Below are positions 7,877 through 18,639 of a stretch of 43,248 nucleotides of DNA, piece by piece. The number at the start of each line of letters is the position of its first letter. The first letter of the stretch is position 1. The stretch spans positions 1-43,248 of the forward strand of contig DURQ01000090.1 in the NCBI GenBank assembly GCA_012840725.1, read 5' to 3'. This stretch comes from Bacillota bacterium. Its GTDB lineage: Bacteria > Bacillota > Limnochordia > Darwinibacteriales > Darwinibacteriaceae. The position numbers and the translations under genes are program-made. The notes beneath the pieces are model-generated. The model ran no database searches, was not told the DNA's origin, and saw nothing but the letters and a program-made list of their open reading frames with translations.

Positions 7877-8726
7877 AGGCACGGCCGGCACACCCGAAGA
7901 GTCTCATCTTGGCCTTGACAACCTGTTTCATCTCTTCGCGGGCTGGGCCAAGAAGCTTGCGCGGATCATACTCCTTGGGGTTGTTGAGCACCACTTGCTG
8001 CACACCTTTGGTGAAGGCCTGACGCAGTTCTGTGTCGATGTTGATCTTGCAGATGCCCAGGGGAACGGCCTTGCGGATTGCATCCTCAGGCACCCCGGAA
8101 GCGCCGTGCAGAACCAGGGGAATATCAACGGCGTTCCTGATCTTCTCCAGGCGGGCAAAGTCCAATTTCGGCTCGCCTTTGTACACGCCATGTGCGGTGC
8201 CGATGGCGATGGCCAGGGCATCAACCTTGGTCCGTTCCACAAACTCAGCGGCCTCCTGCGGGTCAGTGAACGCGGCTTCAGCGTCGCTCACGGTAATATC
8301 GTCTTCCGTACCGCCGATCTTACCCAGCTCGGCCTCTACAGACACCCCGCAGGGATGGGCAATCTCGATAACCTTCTGTGTGATCGCGATGTTCTCTTCG
8401 AAGGGATACTTGGAACCATCGATCATCACTGCCGTAAAGCCGTGGCGGATGCACTGCACCACCTGAGTGAAACTGGTGCCGTGATCAAGGTTCAAAGCCA
8501 CGGGAACTTTCGCTTTTTCGGCTGCAGTCCTAGCCAGTGCCACTATATACTCAATACCAGCGTATTTGATGGCGCCTTGGCTGGCCTGCAGAAAGACCGG
8601 AGACTTCTCTTCTTCTGCCGCTTCGAGGATGGCCTGAACGATCTCCATATTGTTGACGTTGAACGCACCAACCGCATAACCGCCCTGCTTCGCCGCTTGA
8701 AACAGTTCCTTGCCCGATACTAACAC
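7875..8726 (-). CDS. fba: Class II fructose-1,6-bisphosphate aldolase
   Basis: Zinc-dependent aldolase that interconverts fructose-1,6-bisphosphate with dihydroxyacetone phosphate and glyceraldehyde-3-phosphate in glycolysis and gluconeogenesis. From the GTG at 8726 the protein is 283 residues, the usual length of the Bacillota FbaA form. Motifs include VALNLDHGTSF (catalytic Asp and zinc His), GTAHGVYKGEPKLDF, LHGASGVPEDAIRKA and INIDTELR. The frame stays open upstream, but AAGGAGG lies 8 bases before this GTG. A 220-base leader with stable hairpins and its own -10 box precedes it, so post-initiation control is possible. Confidence 0.95.
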   Translation of the reverse strand: MLVSGKELFQAAKQGGYAVGAFNVNNMEIVQAILEAAEEEKSPVFLQASQGAIKYAGIEYIVALARTAAEKAKVPVALNLDHGTSFTQVVQCIRHGFTAVMIDGSKYPFEENIAITQKVIEIAHPCGVSVEAELGKIGGTEDDITVSDAEAAFTDPQEAAEFVERTKVDALAIAIGTAHGVYKGEPKLDFARLEKIRNAVDIPLVLHGASGVPEDAIRKAVPLGICKINIDTELRQAFTKGVQQVVLNNPKEYDPRKLLGPAREEMKQVVKAKMRLFGCAGRA

Positions 8727-8946
8727 TTGAACAGCCTCCTTGTATGTCAGATCTCCAACGACAGCTGCCGCAAGCCGGCAGCTGGGTGATACCAACGAAG
8801 AAACTGATGGTGAACCTCCGAGGGGAATAGCCTGTGCAGTCCGAAACCTGATGTCCAGCTTGAGGTGGGTAAAGAGTCAGGAGAAAGCGCAGGAAAGCAA
8901 AAGCCCGTTGGGGAACGCTCATCTTCCCCTGGGATAGACCCAACTA
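8727..8946 (-). other. Long structured 5' leader of fba, not assigned to a known RNA family
   Basis: Between the -10 box (8953-8958) and the fba Shine-Dalgarno site there are about 220 bases with no supported gene. Hairpins visible on either strand include a near-perfect stem with CAGCTGCCG/CGGCAGCTG at 8762-8784 and GGGGAA/TTCCCC at 8910-8930, flanked by GTTGG/CCAAC pairing. It does not match T-box, cobalamin, SAM, TPP, lysine or glycine riboswitch signatures. A 130-codon open frame crosses it, but its start is unsupported and it overlaps fba. Confidence 0.4.
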
Positions 8947-8952
8947 TCGCGG

Positions 8953-8958
8953 ATTATA
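8953..8958 (-). promoter_or_regulatory. -10 box upstream of fba
   Basis: TATAAT on the minus strand. The expected -35 position shows only GAAAAC or nearby variants, so the promoter would be weak or activator-dependent. Confidence 0.45.
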
Positions 8959-8999
8959 CTTCGGCACTCCGTGGAGTTTTCCTCTGATTTCCTTGAGAT

Positions 9000-9377
9000 T
9001 CATTTAGGATTGCCAAAGATATCATAGGCTACTAACAAACCGTCTTCTTCCTGGACATAGTAGTTGACCAAGATCATGCTGACCAGGCCTTGAGGGTTCA
9101 CCCAGCAGAGAACGTCTTGATAAGCTTCAGGACCGACAGGGCGCATCGATCCGAGCGCGACAGGCTGTCCTTCCCGGAACACCTGGCAGTCCTCGGCAAT
9201 GGGCAGCTCGATTTTCTGCCCATCGCAGCTCAAGAGCAGCGTATGCGCTTCCGAGTCAACTTGCAGCACGTCCCCGTGGACGATTTTCCAGGGCGGTCCC
9301 TGAGCCCAAGCGGTACACGGCAGGAACAGTACACACAGCAAAACCGTCAGTTTTCGGCATAGTCTTGGCAAGAACAT
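9000..9377 (-). CDS. Small secreted protein of unknown function
   Basis: A 125-residue protein with a clear signal peptide (MFLPRLCRKLTVLLCVLFLP, cleavage probably after AWA). The mature part is about 95 residues and beta-rich, with HGDVLQVDSEAHTLLLSCDG and two or three Cys. I do not recognise the family. The ATG is chosen because AAAGGGTG lies 6 bases upstream. It is the last gene of the apparent argS-membrane protein-pyrG-BFN run, 65 bases after the BFN gene, with no clear terminator. Secretion is well supported; the role is not. Confidence 0.7.
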   Translation of the reverse strand: MFLPRLCRKLTVLLCVLFLPCTAWAQGPPWKIVHGDVLQVDSEAHTLLLSCDGQKIELPIAEDCQVFREGQPVALGSMRPVGPEAYQDVLCWVNPQGLVSMILVNYYVQEEDGLLVAYDIFGNPK

Positions 9378-9442
9378 GGCGCACACCCTTTCTAGCCAAG
9401 AGTATGCGCCTCTGCGTTCTGCCTATGCAAACTTGCTCCGGA

Positions 9443-9919
9443 TCAGTTCTCCCCCCTGAAGTCATCTGGCGACAGGTTCTCCAAAAACGAACGGAACTCC
9501 TCCAGTTCAGGGTCGTCTTCCTTGGGCACTGTGATGGCGTGCGGGATGATCTTTTCATCCACAAAGATGGACGCACCTGCCCGCAGGGCCAGGGCGATGG
9601 CATCGGACGGCCTCGCATCTACCCGCACCGTCCTCCCCCCCTGCAGGAAGTGGACCTCAGCGTAATATACATCATCACTCAGGTCAGTGATAACTACCTT
9701 GTCAACCTTGGCTCCCAAAGCCAGAGCTGAGCTGAGCAGCAGATCGTGGGTCAGGGGCCTCGGTACCTCAACGTTTTCCAGGACGACAGCGATGGCATTT
9801 GCTTCAGCAGGACCGATCAGCAGCGGCACGTAGGACTCCTCTCCCTCATCGGTCAAAATGACCACGGGGAAGAGACTCTCGCGATCTATACCCACTGCCT
9901 TCACTTTCATTCGAAGCAT
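9443..9919 (-). CDS. Bifunctional nuclease (BFN/DUF151) family protein
   Basis: A 158-residue cytoplasmic protein of the DUF151 family, whose plant members have RNase and DNase activity. The bacterial role is poorly defined. Family marks are VGIDRESLFPVVILTDE, LLIGPAEANAIA and DARPSDAIALALRAGASIFV. The last 20 residues are acidic. The start codon ATG at 9919 has GGAGGT about 6 bases upstream; a GTG six bases earlier is less well placed. It starts 14 bases after pyrG and is probably cotranscribed with it. Confidence 0.88.
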   Translation of the reverse strand: MLRMKVKAVGIDRESLFPVVILTDEGEESYVPLLIGPAEANAIAVVLENVEVPRPLTHDLLLSSALALGAKVDKVVITDLSDDVYYAEVHFLQGGRTVRVDARPSDAIALALRAGASIFVDEKIIPHAITVPKEDDPELEEFRSFLENLSPDDFRGEN

Positions 9920-9933
9920 AAGCACACCTCCAG

Positions 9934-12260
<2,327 letters not shown>

Positions 12261-12272
12261 AAGTCACCATCC

Positions 12273-13949
12273 TCACATCTGCTCGGGGGCAGAGACGCCC
12301 AGCAGGCCAAGTACTTTCCTGAGCACAGTCCGGATGTTGGACACCAGGACCAAGCGGGCATCCCTCAGCGGGGCCTCTTCACCCAGGATGTGGCAGTAAC
12401 CGTAGAAGGAATGGAACAGGCCGGCCAGGTCCAGCGCGTAGCGGGTGAGCCTGTGCGGTTCCCGCAGGAGTGCCGCGCTCAGCAGCTCCTCTGGCAGTGC
12501 CGCGAGCTGCTTGAGCAGATCCAGTTCGGATTCGTGCTGAAGCAGGCTCAAGTCTACCTCACTGCAGGTTGGTATTGCAATGCCCATTTCCCCAGCCTGC
12601 CGCAGAACGCTCGAGATGCGGGCATGGGCGTACTGCACGTAGAAAACCGGATTCTCACTGGACTGTTCCACCGCAAGGGTCATATCGAAATCCAGATGGC
12701 TCTCGGGGCTGCGGTGCAGGAAGAAGAAGCGGGCTGCGTCCTTGCCGACCTCCTCCACAAGGTCCTGCATGGTGATGAACTCCCCAGCGCGCTTGGACAT
12801 CTTCACGGGCTGGCCGTCCCGCAGCAGGGCAACGTACTGCAGAATGAGCACTTCCAGGGTGTCTTCGCTGTACCCCAGCGCCTGGATGGCTGCCTTCATG
12901 CGGGCGATGTATCCGTGATGGTCGGGTCCCCAGATGTTGATCAGCTTTTCGAAGCCCCGTTCAAGCTTATTATAATGGTAGGCGATATCCGCGGTGACGT
13001 AGGTGTAGGTGCCATCGCTCTTGACGATGACCCGATCCTTGTCGTCGCCGAAGGCGGTAGACCTAAACCAGAGGGCTCCTTCCTGCTCGTAGACGAGGCC
13101 TTTTTGGCGGAGAAGGTCGATGGCTGCCTCAAGGGCACCCGCAGCATGCAGGTCGCGCTCGCGGAACCAGAGGTCAAACTCTACACCGTAAGCCTTGAGA
13201 TCCGCCTTCTGCAGCTCCACCATGCTGTCGGTTCCCCACCGCTTGCAGAAGGCGATGCGCTCGTCATAGGGAAGGTCCAGGAGATCCGGACGTTCCTCAC
13301 GCAGGACCCGAGCCAATTCGGTAACGTAGGCACCTGGGTAGCCATCTTCAGGGAAGGGATGGTCCGGGTTGATCAGCTGCTGATAGCGGGCTTCCAGTGA
13401 ACGGGCAAAGACATCAGCCTGGTTGCCAGCGTCGTTGACGTAGAACTCTGTATCCACCTGATAGCCAACAGCCCTGAGCAGGCGGGCCAGGGTGTCACCC
13501 ACGGCAGCTGCCCGGGCGTTGACCACGTTCATCGGGCCCACCGGATTGGCACTGACAAACTCCAAAAGCACCTTCTCTCCTGCGCCATGCAGGCAGTTGC
13601 CGTAGGCCTCTCCCTGCATCTCAACGGTACGCAGGGTATCATAGAGCCATTCGTTACTCAGGAAGAAATTGATGAAGCCCGGGCCAGCTACCTCCACTTC
13701 CCGGATAATTCCTCCCTGAGGCAGGTGCTCTAATATGATCTGAGCAACTTCGCGGGGCGGTTTGCGCGCGGAACGGGCCATGACTAAAGCTATGTTGGAG
13801 GCGAAATCTCCGTGCCCTTTATCCCTGGGGATTTCCAGGCCGATTTCCGGCACGGACTCCACCTGGAGCTTACCGCTTGAGATGGCCGCACTAACAGCCG
13901 TCTCGAGAGCGGAGATCAGCTCCTGCTTCTGTCTCTGCAAAACACTCAT
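12273..13949 (-). CDS. argS: Arginine--tRNA ligase
   Basis: Class I synthetase charging tRNA-Arg. At 558 residues it has the normal length. An N-terminal Add-1-like domain (residues 1-110) is followed by the catalytic core and the alpha-helical DALR anticodon-binding domain (YVQYAHARISSVLRQA near residue 460). The KMSK loop is present as VKMSKRAGEF. The HIGH region reads NPVGPMNVVNARAAAVGD instead of the usual HxGH/HxGN form. I think related clostridial enzymes share such variants, but this is from memory. The ATG has GGGAGG upstream. It heads the argS-membrane protein-pyrG-BFN run. A tRNA-Arg(CCG) is at 24336-24410. Confidence 0.95.
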   Translation of the reverse strand: MSVLQRQKQELISALETAVSAAISSGKLQVESVPEIGLEIPRDKGHGDFASNIALVMARSARKPPREVAQIILEHLPQGGIIREVEVAGPGFINFFLSNEWLYDTLRTVEMQGEAYGNCLHGAGEKVLLEFVSANPVGPMNVVNARAAAVGDTLARLLRAVGYQVDTEFYVNDAGNQADVFARSLEARYQQLINPDHPFPEDGYPGAYVTELARVLREERPDLLDLPYDERIAFCKRWGTDSMVELQKADLKAYGVEFDLWFRERDLHAAGALEAAIDLLRQKGLVYEQEGALWFRSTAFGDDKDRVIVKSDGTYTYVTADIAYHYNKLERGFEKLINIWGPDHHGYIARMKAAIQALGYSEDTLEVLILQYVALLRDGQPVKMSKRAGEFITMQDLVEEVGKDAARFFFLHRSPESHLDFDMTLAVEQSSENPVFYVQYAHARISSVLRQAGEMGIAIPTCSEVDLSLLQHESELDLLKQLAALPEELLSAALLREPHRLTRYALDLAGLFHSFYGYCHILGEEAPLRDARLVLVSNIRTVLRKVLGLLGVSAPEQM

Positions 13950-13976
13950 CTCGGCGTCCTCCCTAACTAAAGAAAC

Positions 13977-14001
13977 TCCCCCATAGGAATTCCTATAGGG
14001 G
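13977..14001. repeat. Palindrome upstream of argS
   Basis: CCCC, then the perfect 14-base palindrome ATAGGAATTCCTAT, then GGGG, with one mismatched pair between. It lies 30-50 bases before the argS start and directly after the fhs terminator. Without a T-run in the minus direction it is not a second terminator. It could be an operator or a leader hairpin. Confidence 0.55.
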
Positions 14002-14032
14002 AAAAAACCGGCTGTGCAGAAGCCGCACTGCC
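14002..14032 (-). terminator. Rho-independent terminator of fhs
   Basis: On the minus strand GGCAGTGC, a 7-base loop and GCACAGCC (one A-A mismatch) are followed by GGTTTTTT. It ends the rlmH-rex-lpd-fhs run about 75 bases after the fhs stop. Confidence 0.8.
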
Positions 14033-14107
14033 ATTCTCCGTTAGTATATCACTTGTCCTCCCGAGAAACAACCTCTTTTTCGCCTGGGCTGCTCCCCGTC
14101 GGATCAC

Positions 14108-15778
14108 CTAGAACAGCCCTGTGATCCTGCCTTCCGCGTCAATGTCCACATTCTCAGCCGCGGGCTTGGCAGGCAGGCCGGGCATGGTCATGATCTCCCC
14201 AGCCAAGCAGACTAGGAAACCAGCCCCCAGGGAGGGACGCACATCGGTGATGGTCAGCTTCCAGCCGGTGGGCCTGCCCTTGAGCTTGGGATTGTCCGAC
14301 AGGGAATGCTGTGTCTTGGCAACGCAGACGGGCAGATCCCCATAGCCCAGCCTGGTGAGGTCCCGGATCGAGCTGTCCGCCTTCGGGGCGTAGACCACGC
14401 TGTCGGCCCCGTAGATCTCTCTAGCCAGGATCTCCAGCTTCGCTTTGATGGGCAGCTTCCAGTCGTAAAGCGGCTTGAACTGCGTTGGTTCGCTCTCCAG
14501 CACCTCCAGCACTGCCTTGGCCAGCTCCTCGCCGCCGGCACCGCCCTTGGCCACCACCTGCGAGATAGCGCTCCGCACACCCAGTTCAGCGCAGTGCTGG
14601 CGCACCAGTTCCAGCTCCTCGGGATCGTCGGTGGGGAAGTTGTTGATCGCCACCACGATGGGCAGCCCGAACTTGCGCAGGTTCTCCACATGTTTGTCCA
14701 GGTTGGCCAGGCCCCTTCGCAGAGCCTCCAGGTTGGTCACGGCCACCTCTTCTTTGGGCACTCCGCCGTGCATGTTAAGGGCCCGCACCGAAACCACGAG
14801 CACTGCCACATCTGGCGTCAGACCGGAGTAGCCGTGGACGATATCGAAGAACTTCTCGGCACCAAGGTCCGAAGCGAAGCCGCCTTCCGTCACCACATAA
14901 TCCGCAAGCTTGAGGGCGAGGCGGGTCGCGATGATGCTGTTATTCCCGTGCGCGATATTGGCGAAGGGCCCACCGTGGATGAAGGCAGGTTGGCCTTCGA
15001 GAGTCTGTACCAGGTTCGGTTTTATGGCATCCTTCATGATCACGGCGATGGCTCCCTGCGCCTTGAGATCCCGGGCATAGACGGGCTTGCGGTCGTAGGT
15101 GTACGCCACCAGCATGCGCCCGACCCGCTCTTTGAGATCCTGCAGATCCTCGGCGAGGCAGAGTATGGCCATGAGCTCGGAGGCCACGGAAATATCAAAG
15201 CCGGCTTCCCGCACATATCCATCACCGATCCCGCCCAGGCCGATAACTATGTTCCTCAGCTGGCGGTCGTTCATGTCCATGACCCGGCGCAGAACGATGC
15301 GCTTTGGGTCGATGTTCAGGGCATTCCCCTGGGCAATGTGGTTGTCCAGCATGGCAGCGAGCAGGTTATGGGCAGTCGTCACTGCGTGGATATCGCCAGT
15401 GAAGTGGAGGTTGATATCCTCCATGGGCACCACCTGCGAATAGCCACCACCGGCCGCGCCGCCTTTTATCCCGAAAGTCGGGCCGAGGGACGGCTCCCGC
15501 AGGCAGGCGGCAACGTTTTTCCCCAGCCTGCCCAAGGCCTGGGTCAGGCCAATGGTGGTCACGGTCTTGCCTTCTCCAGCAGGAGTAGCAGTGATGGCGG
15601 TAGTGTAGATGAGTTTGCCGTTAGGGCGATCCTGCACTCTCCCGTAGACCTTAGTGTCCACCTTGGCCTTGTACTTCCCGTAGTGCTCCAGATCATCTTC
15701 TGTTAAACCCAGTTTGGCAGCTATTTCCGAAATCGGGCGCAGCTTGGCCTGCTGGGCAATCTGAATATCACTAAGCAT
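14108..15778 (-). CDS. fhs: Formate--tetrahydrofolate ligase
   Basis: ATP-dependent formation of 10-formyl-tetrahydrofolate from formate, the entry to folate one-carbon metabolism and to the methyl branch of the Wood-Ljungdahl pathway. The 556-residue protein is full length. The P-loop TPAGEGKTVTTIGL is near residue 66, REPSLGPTFGIKGGAAGGGY near 95, and FANIAHGNNSI near 275. ATG with GGAGGGAG upstream. It lies 25 bases after lpd. folD, the next enzyme of the folate route, is at 23355-24197. Whether the organism is an acetogen cannot be told from this window. Confidence 0.97.
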   Translation of the reverse strand: MLSDIQIAQQAKLRPISEIAAKLGLTEDDLEHYGKYKAKVDTKVYGRVQDRPNGKLIYTTAITATPAGEGKTVTTIGLTQALGRLGKNVAACLREPSLGPTFGIKGGAAGGGYSQVVPMEDINLHFTGDIHAVTTAHNLLAAMLDNHIAQGNALNIDPKRIVLRRVMDMNDRQLRNIVIGLGGIGDGYVREAGFDISVASELMAILCLAEDLQDLKERVGRMLVAYTYDRKPVYARDLKAQGAIAVIMKDAIKPNLVQTLEGQPAFIHGGPFANIAHGNNSIIATRLALKLADYVVTEGGFASDLGAEKFFDIVHGYSGLTPDVAVLVVSVRALNMHGGVPKEEVAVTNLEALRRGLANLDKHVENLRKFGLPIVVAINNFPTDDPEELELVRQHCAELGVRSAISQVVAKGGAGGEELAKAVLEVLESEPTQFKPLYDWKLPIKAKLEILAREIYGADSVVYAPKADSSIRDLTRLGYGDLPVCVAKTQHSLSDNPKLKGRPTGWKLTITDVRPSLGAGFLVCLAGEIMTMPGLPAKPAAENVDIDAEGRITGLF

Positions 15779-15803
15779 TTGTCTCCCTCCTCGACTTTGG
15801 TAA

Positions 15804-17165
15804 CTAAACCGAGTGCAAGCCGCATCCCAGTGCGCTGAGAACGGCTTCCTTAATCGACTCGGATACCGTGGGATGGGGATAGACCACCTCGGCCCACTTC
15901 TCCAGGGTCAGCCCCTGCTCGAGGGCGAGCGCTGCCCCGGAGATGAGCTCTGTGGCCTGCGGTCCAATGATATGTACACCGAGCACCCTGCCGTCAGGCG
16001 CGGCCACGACCTTGACAAAGCCGGAGTTCTCCCTGGCGATCATGGCCCGGCCGTTACCCTTGAGCGAAAACTTAGCGGAAATCACCTGGCCATGCCGTTC
16101 CCTTGCTTCTGCTTCCGTCAGGCCCACCGAAGCGATTTCCGGCTTGGTGTATACACACGCGGGGACAAACCACTCGCGGCGCGCCGGCAGGCCGAACATG
16201 TTGTTCACAGCCGCCCAGCCTTCCTCAAAGGCAAGGTGGGCCAGCTGCACTCCACCGATGATATCACCCGCTGCATACACGTTCGGCACGGAGGTCTGGA
16301 AAGCCTCGTTAACCCTAACGCAGCCCTTGGCGTCCAGCTCACCAGTGAAACCAGCGGGCAGCACCGGCCTGCGGCCTACAGCGACCAGGACCAAGTCCGC
16401 CTCAAGCTGAGACATGTTCCCGTTCTGCTCCAGGGATACCTGGGCACGATCACCGCGTTCGATGCCGACTACCTTCGCCCCGGTGAACACCTTGACTTTT
16501 CTCTTCTTAAACTCGCGGGCCAAGGCCTGGCTGATCTCCCCATCTTCCATGGGGAGCAGGCGGGGCATGAGCTCGACGATGGTCACCTGAACTCCGTACT
16601 CGGAAAAGATGGTGGCAAATTCGCAGCCGATCACCCCACCGCCGATGATCACCAGGGACTCGGGGAGCGCGGTACGCGCGAGCAGCTGGTCACTGTTCAC
16701 AACCAGCTCGCCATCGACCTCCAGACCCCTAAGCTGCAGGGGCTCGGTTCCAGTAGCTACGAGCACATTGGCCGGTTGGAACATTTCAGCGCCCACCTGC
16801 ACTTCGCCTGATGACAGAAAGCGGGCTTCGGCCTCCAGCACCGTGATCTGCCGCTTCCTCAAAAGAAACTGCAGGCCGCCCACGAGGTTCTCAACGATCT
16901 GGTCCTTGCTGCGCACCACCTGGCCATAGTCCAGACTCTTGACGTCAACCTCGACGCCGTGCACAGCGGCCGAGCTAAGGCCGGCATAGAAATGGGCGCT
17001 TTCCAACAGGGCTTTGGTGGGGATACAGCCGCGGTTCAGGCAGGTCCCTCCCAGCCTCTCCCGCTCGGCCACGACCACGGTCTTGCCCAGCTGGCTGGCG
17101 CGGATGGCTGCGGAGTAGCCCGCCGGTCCCCCGCCGATGACTAGTAAATCGATCTGCTGGGTCAA
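15804..17165 (-). CDS. lpdA: Dihydrolipoyl dehydrogenase
   Basis: FAD-dependent disulfide oxidoreductase that reoxidises dihydrolipoyl groups of 2-oxoacid dehydrogenase or glycine cleavage complexes with NAD. The protein is 453 residues. The N-terminal FAD site is GGGPAGYSAAIRASQLG, the redox disulfide GGTCLNRGCIPTKAL, the NAD site GGGVIGCEFATIF, and the C-terminal catalytic dyad HPTVSE. No lipoyl domain is fused and no E1/E2 or gcv genes are adjacent. Its position next to fhs hints at glycine or one-carbon metabolism (inference). The start is TTG with GGAGGCGG upstream. Rex, an NADH sensor, is encoded just upstream. Confidence 0.92.
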   Translation of the reverse strand: MTQQIDLLVIGGGPAGYSAAIRASQLGKTVVVAERERLGGTCLNRGCIPTKALLESAHFYAGLSSAAVHGVEVDVKSLDYGQVVRSKDQIVENLVGGLQFLLRKRQITVLEAEARFLSSGEVQVGAEMFQPANVLVATGTEPLQLRGLEVDGELVVNSDQLLARTALPESLVIIGGGVIGCEFATIFSEYGVQVTIVELMPRLLPMEDGEISQALAREFKKRKVKVFTGAKVVGIERGDRAQVSLEQNGNMSQLEADLVLVAVGRRPVLPAGFTGELDAKGCVRVNEAFQTSVPNVYAAGDIIGGVQLAHLAFEEGWAAVNNMFGLPARREWFVPACVYTKPEIASVGLTEAEARERHGQVISAKFSLKGNGRAMIARENSGFVKVVAAPDGRVLGVHIIGPQATELISGAALALEQGLTLEKWAEVVYPHPTVSESIKEAVLSALGCGLHSV

Positions 17166-17181
17166 TCTACCGCCTCCTCAC

Positions 17182-17832
17182 CTAGTTCGCGTTTTTCGGA
17201 ACGTAATAGGCCAAACGCTGGAGCTCAAGCGATAGATCAACCGTCGCTACCTGGACTGTTTCGGGAGTGATCAGCTTGACCGGCGCGTAGTTGAGGATAC
17301 AGCGCACTCCAGCGCGAACAAAGCGGTTGGCCACGTCCTGAGCTGCGTCGGCAGGCACGGCTAGGATAACGACCTTGATCTGCTGTTCGGCCACTTTCTG
17401 CGGGACCTCTTCCAGCGATGAGATGGTGATCCCTTCCACTTCCCTGCCGACCTTAGCGGGATCGCTGTCAAACAGGGCAACCAGGCGGAGGTTGAAGCTG
17501 TCGGTATCGGCATAGCGCTTGAGGTGGTAGCGTGCCAAGGCTTCACCCAAACTGCCCACACCAACTAACGCCACCGCCATCTCTTGTTCCAGGTTGAGAA
17601 TTTTGCGAAGCTCATTGCGGAGAAAACCCACCTCGTAGCCAACGCCCTGCTTCCCAAACTCACCAAACCATGCCAAGTCTTTGCGCACCAGAGCCGGGCC
17701 AACACCGGCCTTAATGCCCAATTCCTGAGAAGAGATTAGGGCGCCTTCGTCTTCGTTGGCCAGCTCGTCCAGGACGCGGAGATAAAGCGGCAGGCGCCTG
17801 ATCACTGCATCCGAGATTTTGTTCCAGCGCAT
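17182..17832 (-). CDS. rex: Redox-sensing transcriptional repressor Rex
   Basis: Dimeric repressor that leaves its operators when NADH binds. The 216-residue protein has an N-terminal winged helix (IRRLPLYLRVLDELANEDEGALIS) with ISSQELGIKAGVGPALVRKDL as recognition region, and a Rossmann domain with VGVGSLGEALARY. The C-terminal domain-swapped helix ends LQRLAYYVP. ATG at 17832 is chosen over a GTG 6 bases upstream because GGGAGGTG overlaps the latter. It sits between rlmH and lpd, so it may act on this operon. I found no clear TTGTGA-type Rex palindrome upstream of the first gene. Confidence 0.95.
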   Translation of the reverse strand: MRWNKISDAVIRRLPLYLRVLDELANEDEGALISSQELGIKAGVGPALVRKDLAWFGEFGKQGVGYEVGFLRNELRKILNLEQEMAVALVGVGSLGEALARYHLKRYADTDSFNLRLVALFDSDPAKVGREVEGITISSLEEVPQKVAEQQIKVVILAVPADAAQDVANRFVRAGVRCILNYAPVKLITPETVQVATVDLSLELQRLAYYVPKNAN

Positions 17833-17850
17833 GGACACACCTCCCTGATT

Positions 17851-18330
17851 TCATTTATGGTATCGTTCATTGTTGAGGATGGTAAACGCCCGGTAGATCT
17901 GCTCCAGCAGTATCAGGCGCATGAGCTGGTGGGGAAAAGTGAACTTGGAGAACGAGAGCACCAAGTCCGCTCGCTTTAGAACCCGCTCATCCAGCCCCAA
18001 AGAACCTCCGATCACAAACACCAGCTGGCTGGACCCGGCAAGGGCTGCGCGCTGGATCTCTTCTGCCAGCTCCTCCGAAGACAGGGCTCGTCCACCCCTG
18101 TCCAGCGCCACCAAGAAGCTTCGCGGCTTGATTTCCTTCAGAATGCGCTCACCTTCGCGCCGCAGAATCTCCTCCACCTCTTTGGCACTCAAGGGCTCGC
18201 TGAAGCTCTCTGCCCTCAGCTCCACGATCTCAAGGCGCTCGTAACGCCCCAGGCGCTTGCTGTATTCTTCGATGCCTTCCACCAGGTACTGCTCTTTCAG
18301 CTTTCCCACAGCCAAAACCCTGATCTGCAC
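17851..18330 (-). CDS. rlmH: 23S rRNA (pseudouridine-1915 N3)-methyltransferase RlmH
   Basis: SPOUT-class enzyme methylating pseudouridine 1915 in 23S rRNA. At 159 residues it has the exact family length. VLAVGKLKEQYLVEGIEEYSKR opens the protein. LVALDRGGRALSSEELAE and VFVIGGSLGLDERVLKRAD form the SAM-binding knot, and FPHQLMRLILLEQIYRA the C-terminal signature. GTG start, 12 bases after the CxxH/CxxC gene. Identification is secure. Confidence 0.97.
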   Translation of the reverse strand: MQIRVLAVGKLKEQYLVEGIEEYSKRLGRYERLEIVELRAESFSEPLSAKEVEEILRREGERILKEIKPRSFLVALDRGGRALSSEELAEEIQRAALAGSSQLVFVIGGSLGLDERVLKRADLVLSFSKFTFPHQLMRLILLEQIYRAFTILNNERYHK

Positions 18331-18342
18331 CCATCAACCCCC

Positions 18343-18510
18343 CTAGACAACCAAGTACTTGGGGGGACGATCACAAAAAGTGCAGCGCGTGGGCGCGGTC
18401 CAATCGGTGAGCGATACCTCCTCGATTTCGTAGAGATCGGGAGGCATCTCGTACACCTCAACAAACTCATCGATGGCCTGTTCCAGGTGTTCTGTGCACA
18501 CTACATACAT
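18343..18510 (-). CDS. Small CxxH/CxxC protein upstream of rlmH
   Basis: A 55-residue protein with CTEHLEQAIDEFVEVYE at the N-terminus (CxxH pair), an acidic middle, and CTFCDRPPKYLVV at the C-terminus (CxxC pair). The four ligands suggest a single bound zinc. I recognise the CxxH/CxxC small-protein family commonly placed beside rlmH in Bacillota; its function is unknown. ATG with AGGGAG upstream. The gene ends 12 bases before rlmH, so it opens the rlmH-rex-lpd-fhs run. Confidence 0.85.
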   Translation of the reverse strand: MYVVCTEHLEQAIDEFVEVYEMPPDLYEIEEVSLTDWTAPTRCTFCDRPPKYLVV

Positions 18511-18569
18511 GTTCTGACTCCCTTACCAGAAAGTGCCTAAGCCGTAATAGTATGATAACACACAACTAG

Positions 18570-18632
18570 AAAAAAAAGAAGCAGACTGTGCCCAAGTCCG
18601 CTTGATCTGAGCGGCACAAGCGCAGCTGCTTT
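18570..18632 (-). terminator. Rho-independent terminator of the HtrA gene
   Basis: On the minus strand AAGCAG and CTGCTT close a branched structure containing the inner hairpin CCGCT/AGCGG, followed by CTTTTTTTT. It begins just after the HtrA stop codon (18640). Confidence 0.75.
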
Positions 18633-18639
18633 CATGTAG

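Noticed and set aside
8551-8943. A 130-codon minus-strand open frame across the fba leader
   Set aside because: It overlaps the start of fba in another frame, its composition is not protein-like, and the interval is better explained as untranslated leader.
8761-8955. Possible riboswitch or group II intron fragment upstream of fba
   Set aside because: Short matches to the B12-box-like AGTCAGGAGA and to a TPP-like ACCTGAT were noticed, but the other conserved blocks are missing. It is therefore reported only as an unassigned leader.
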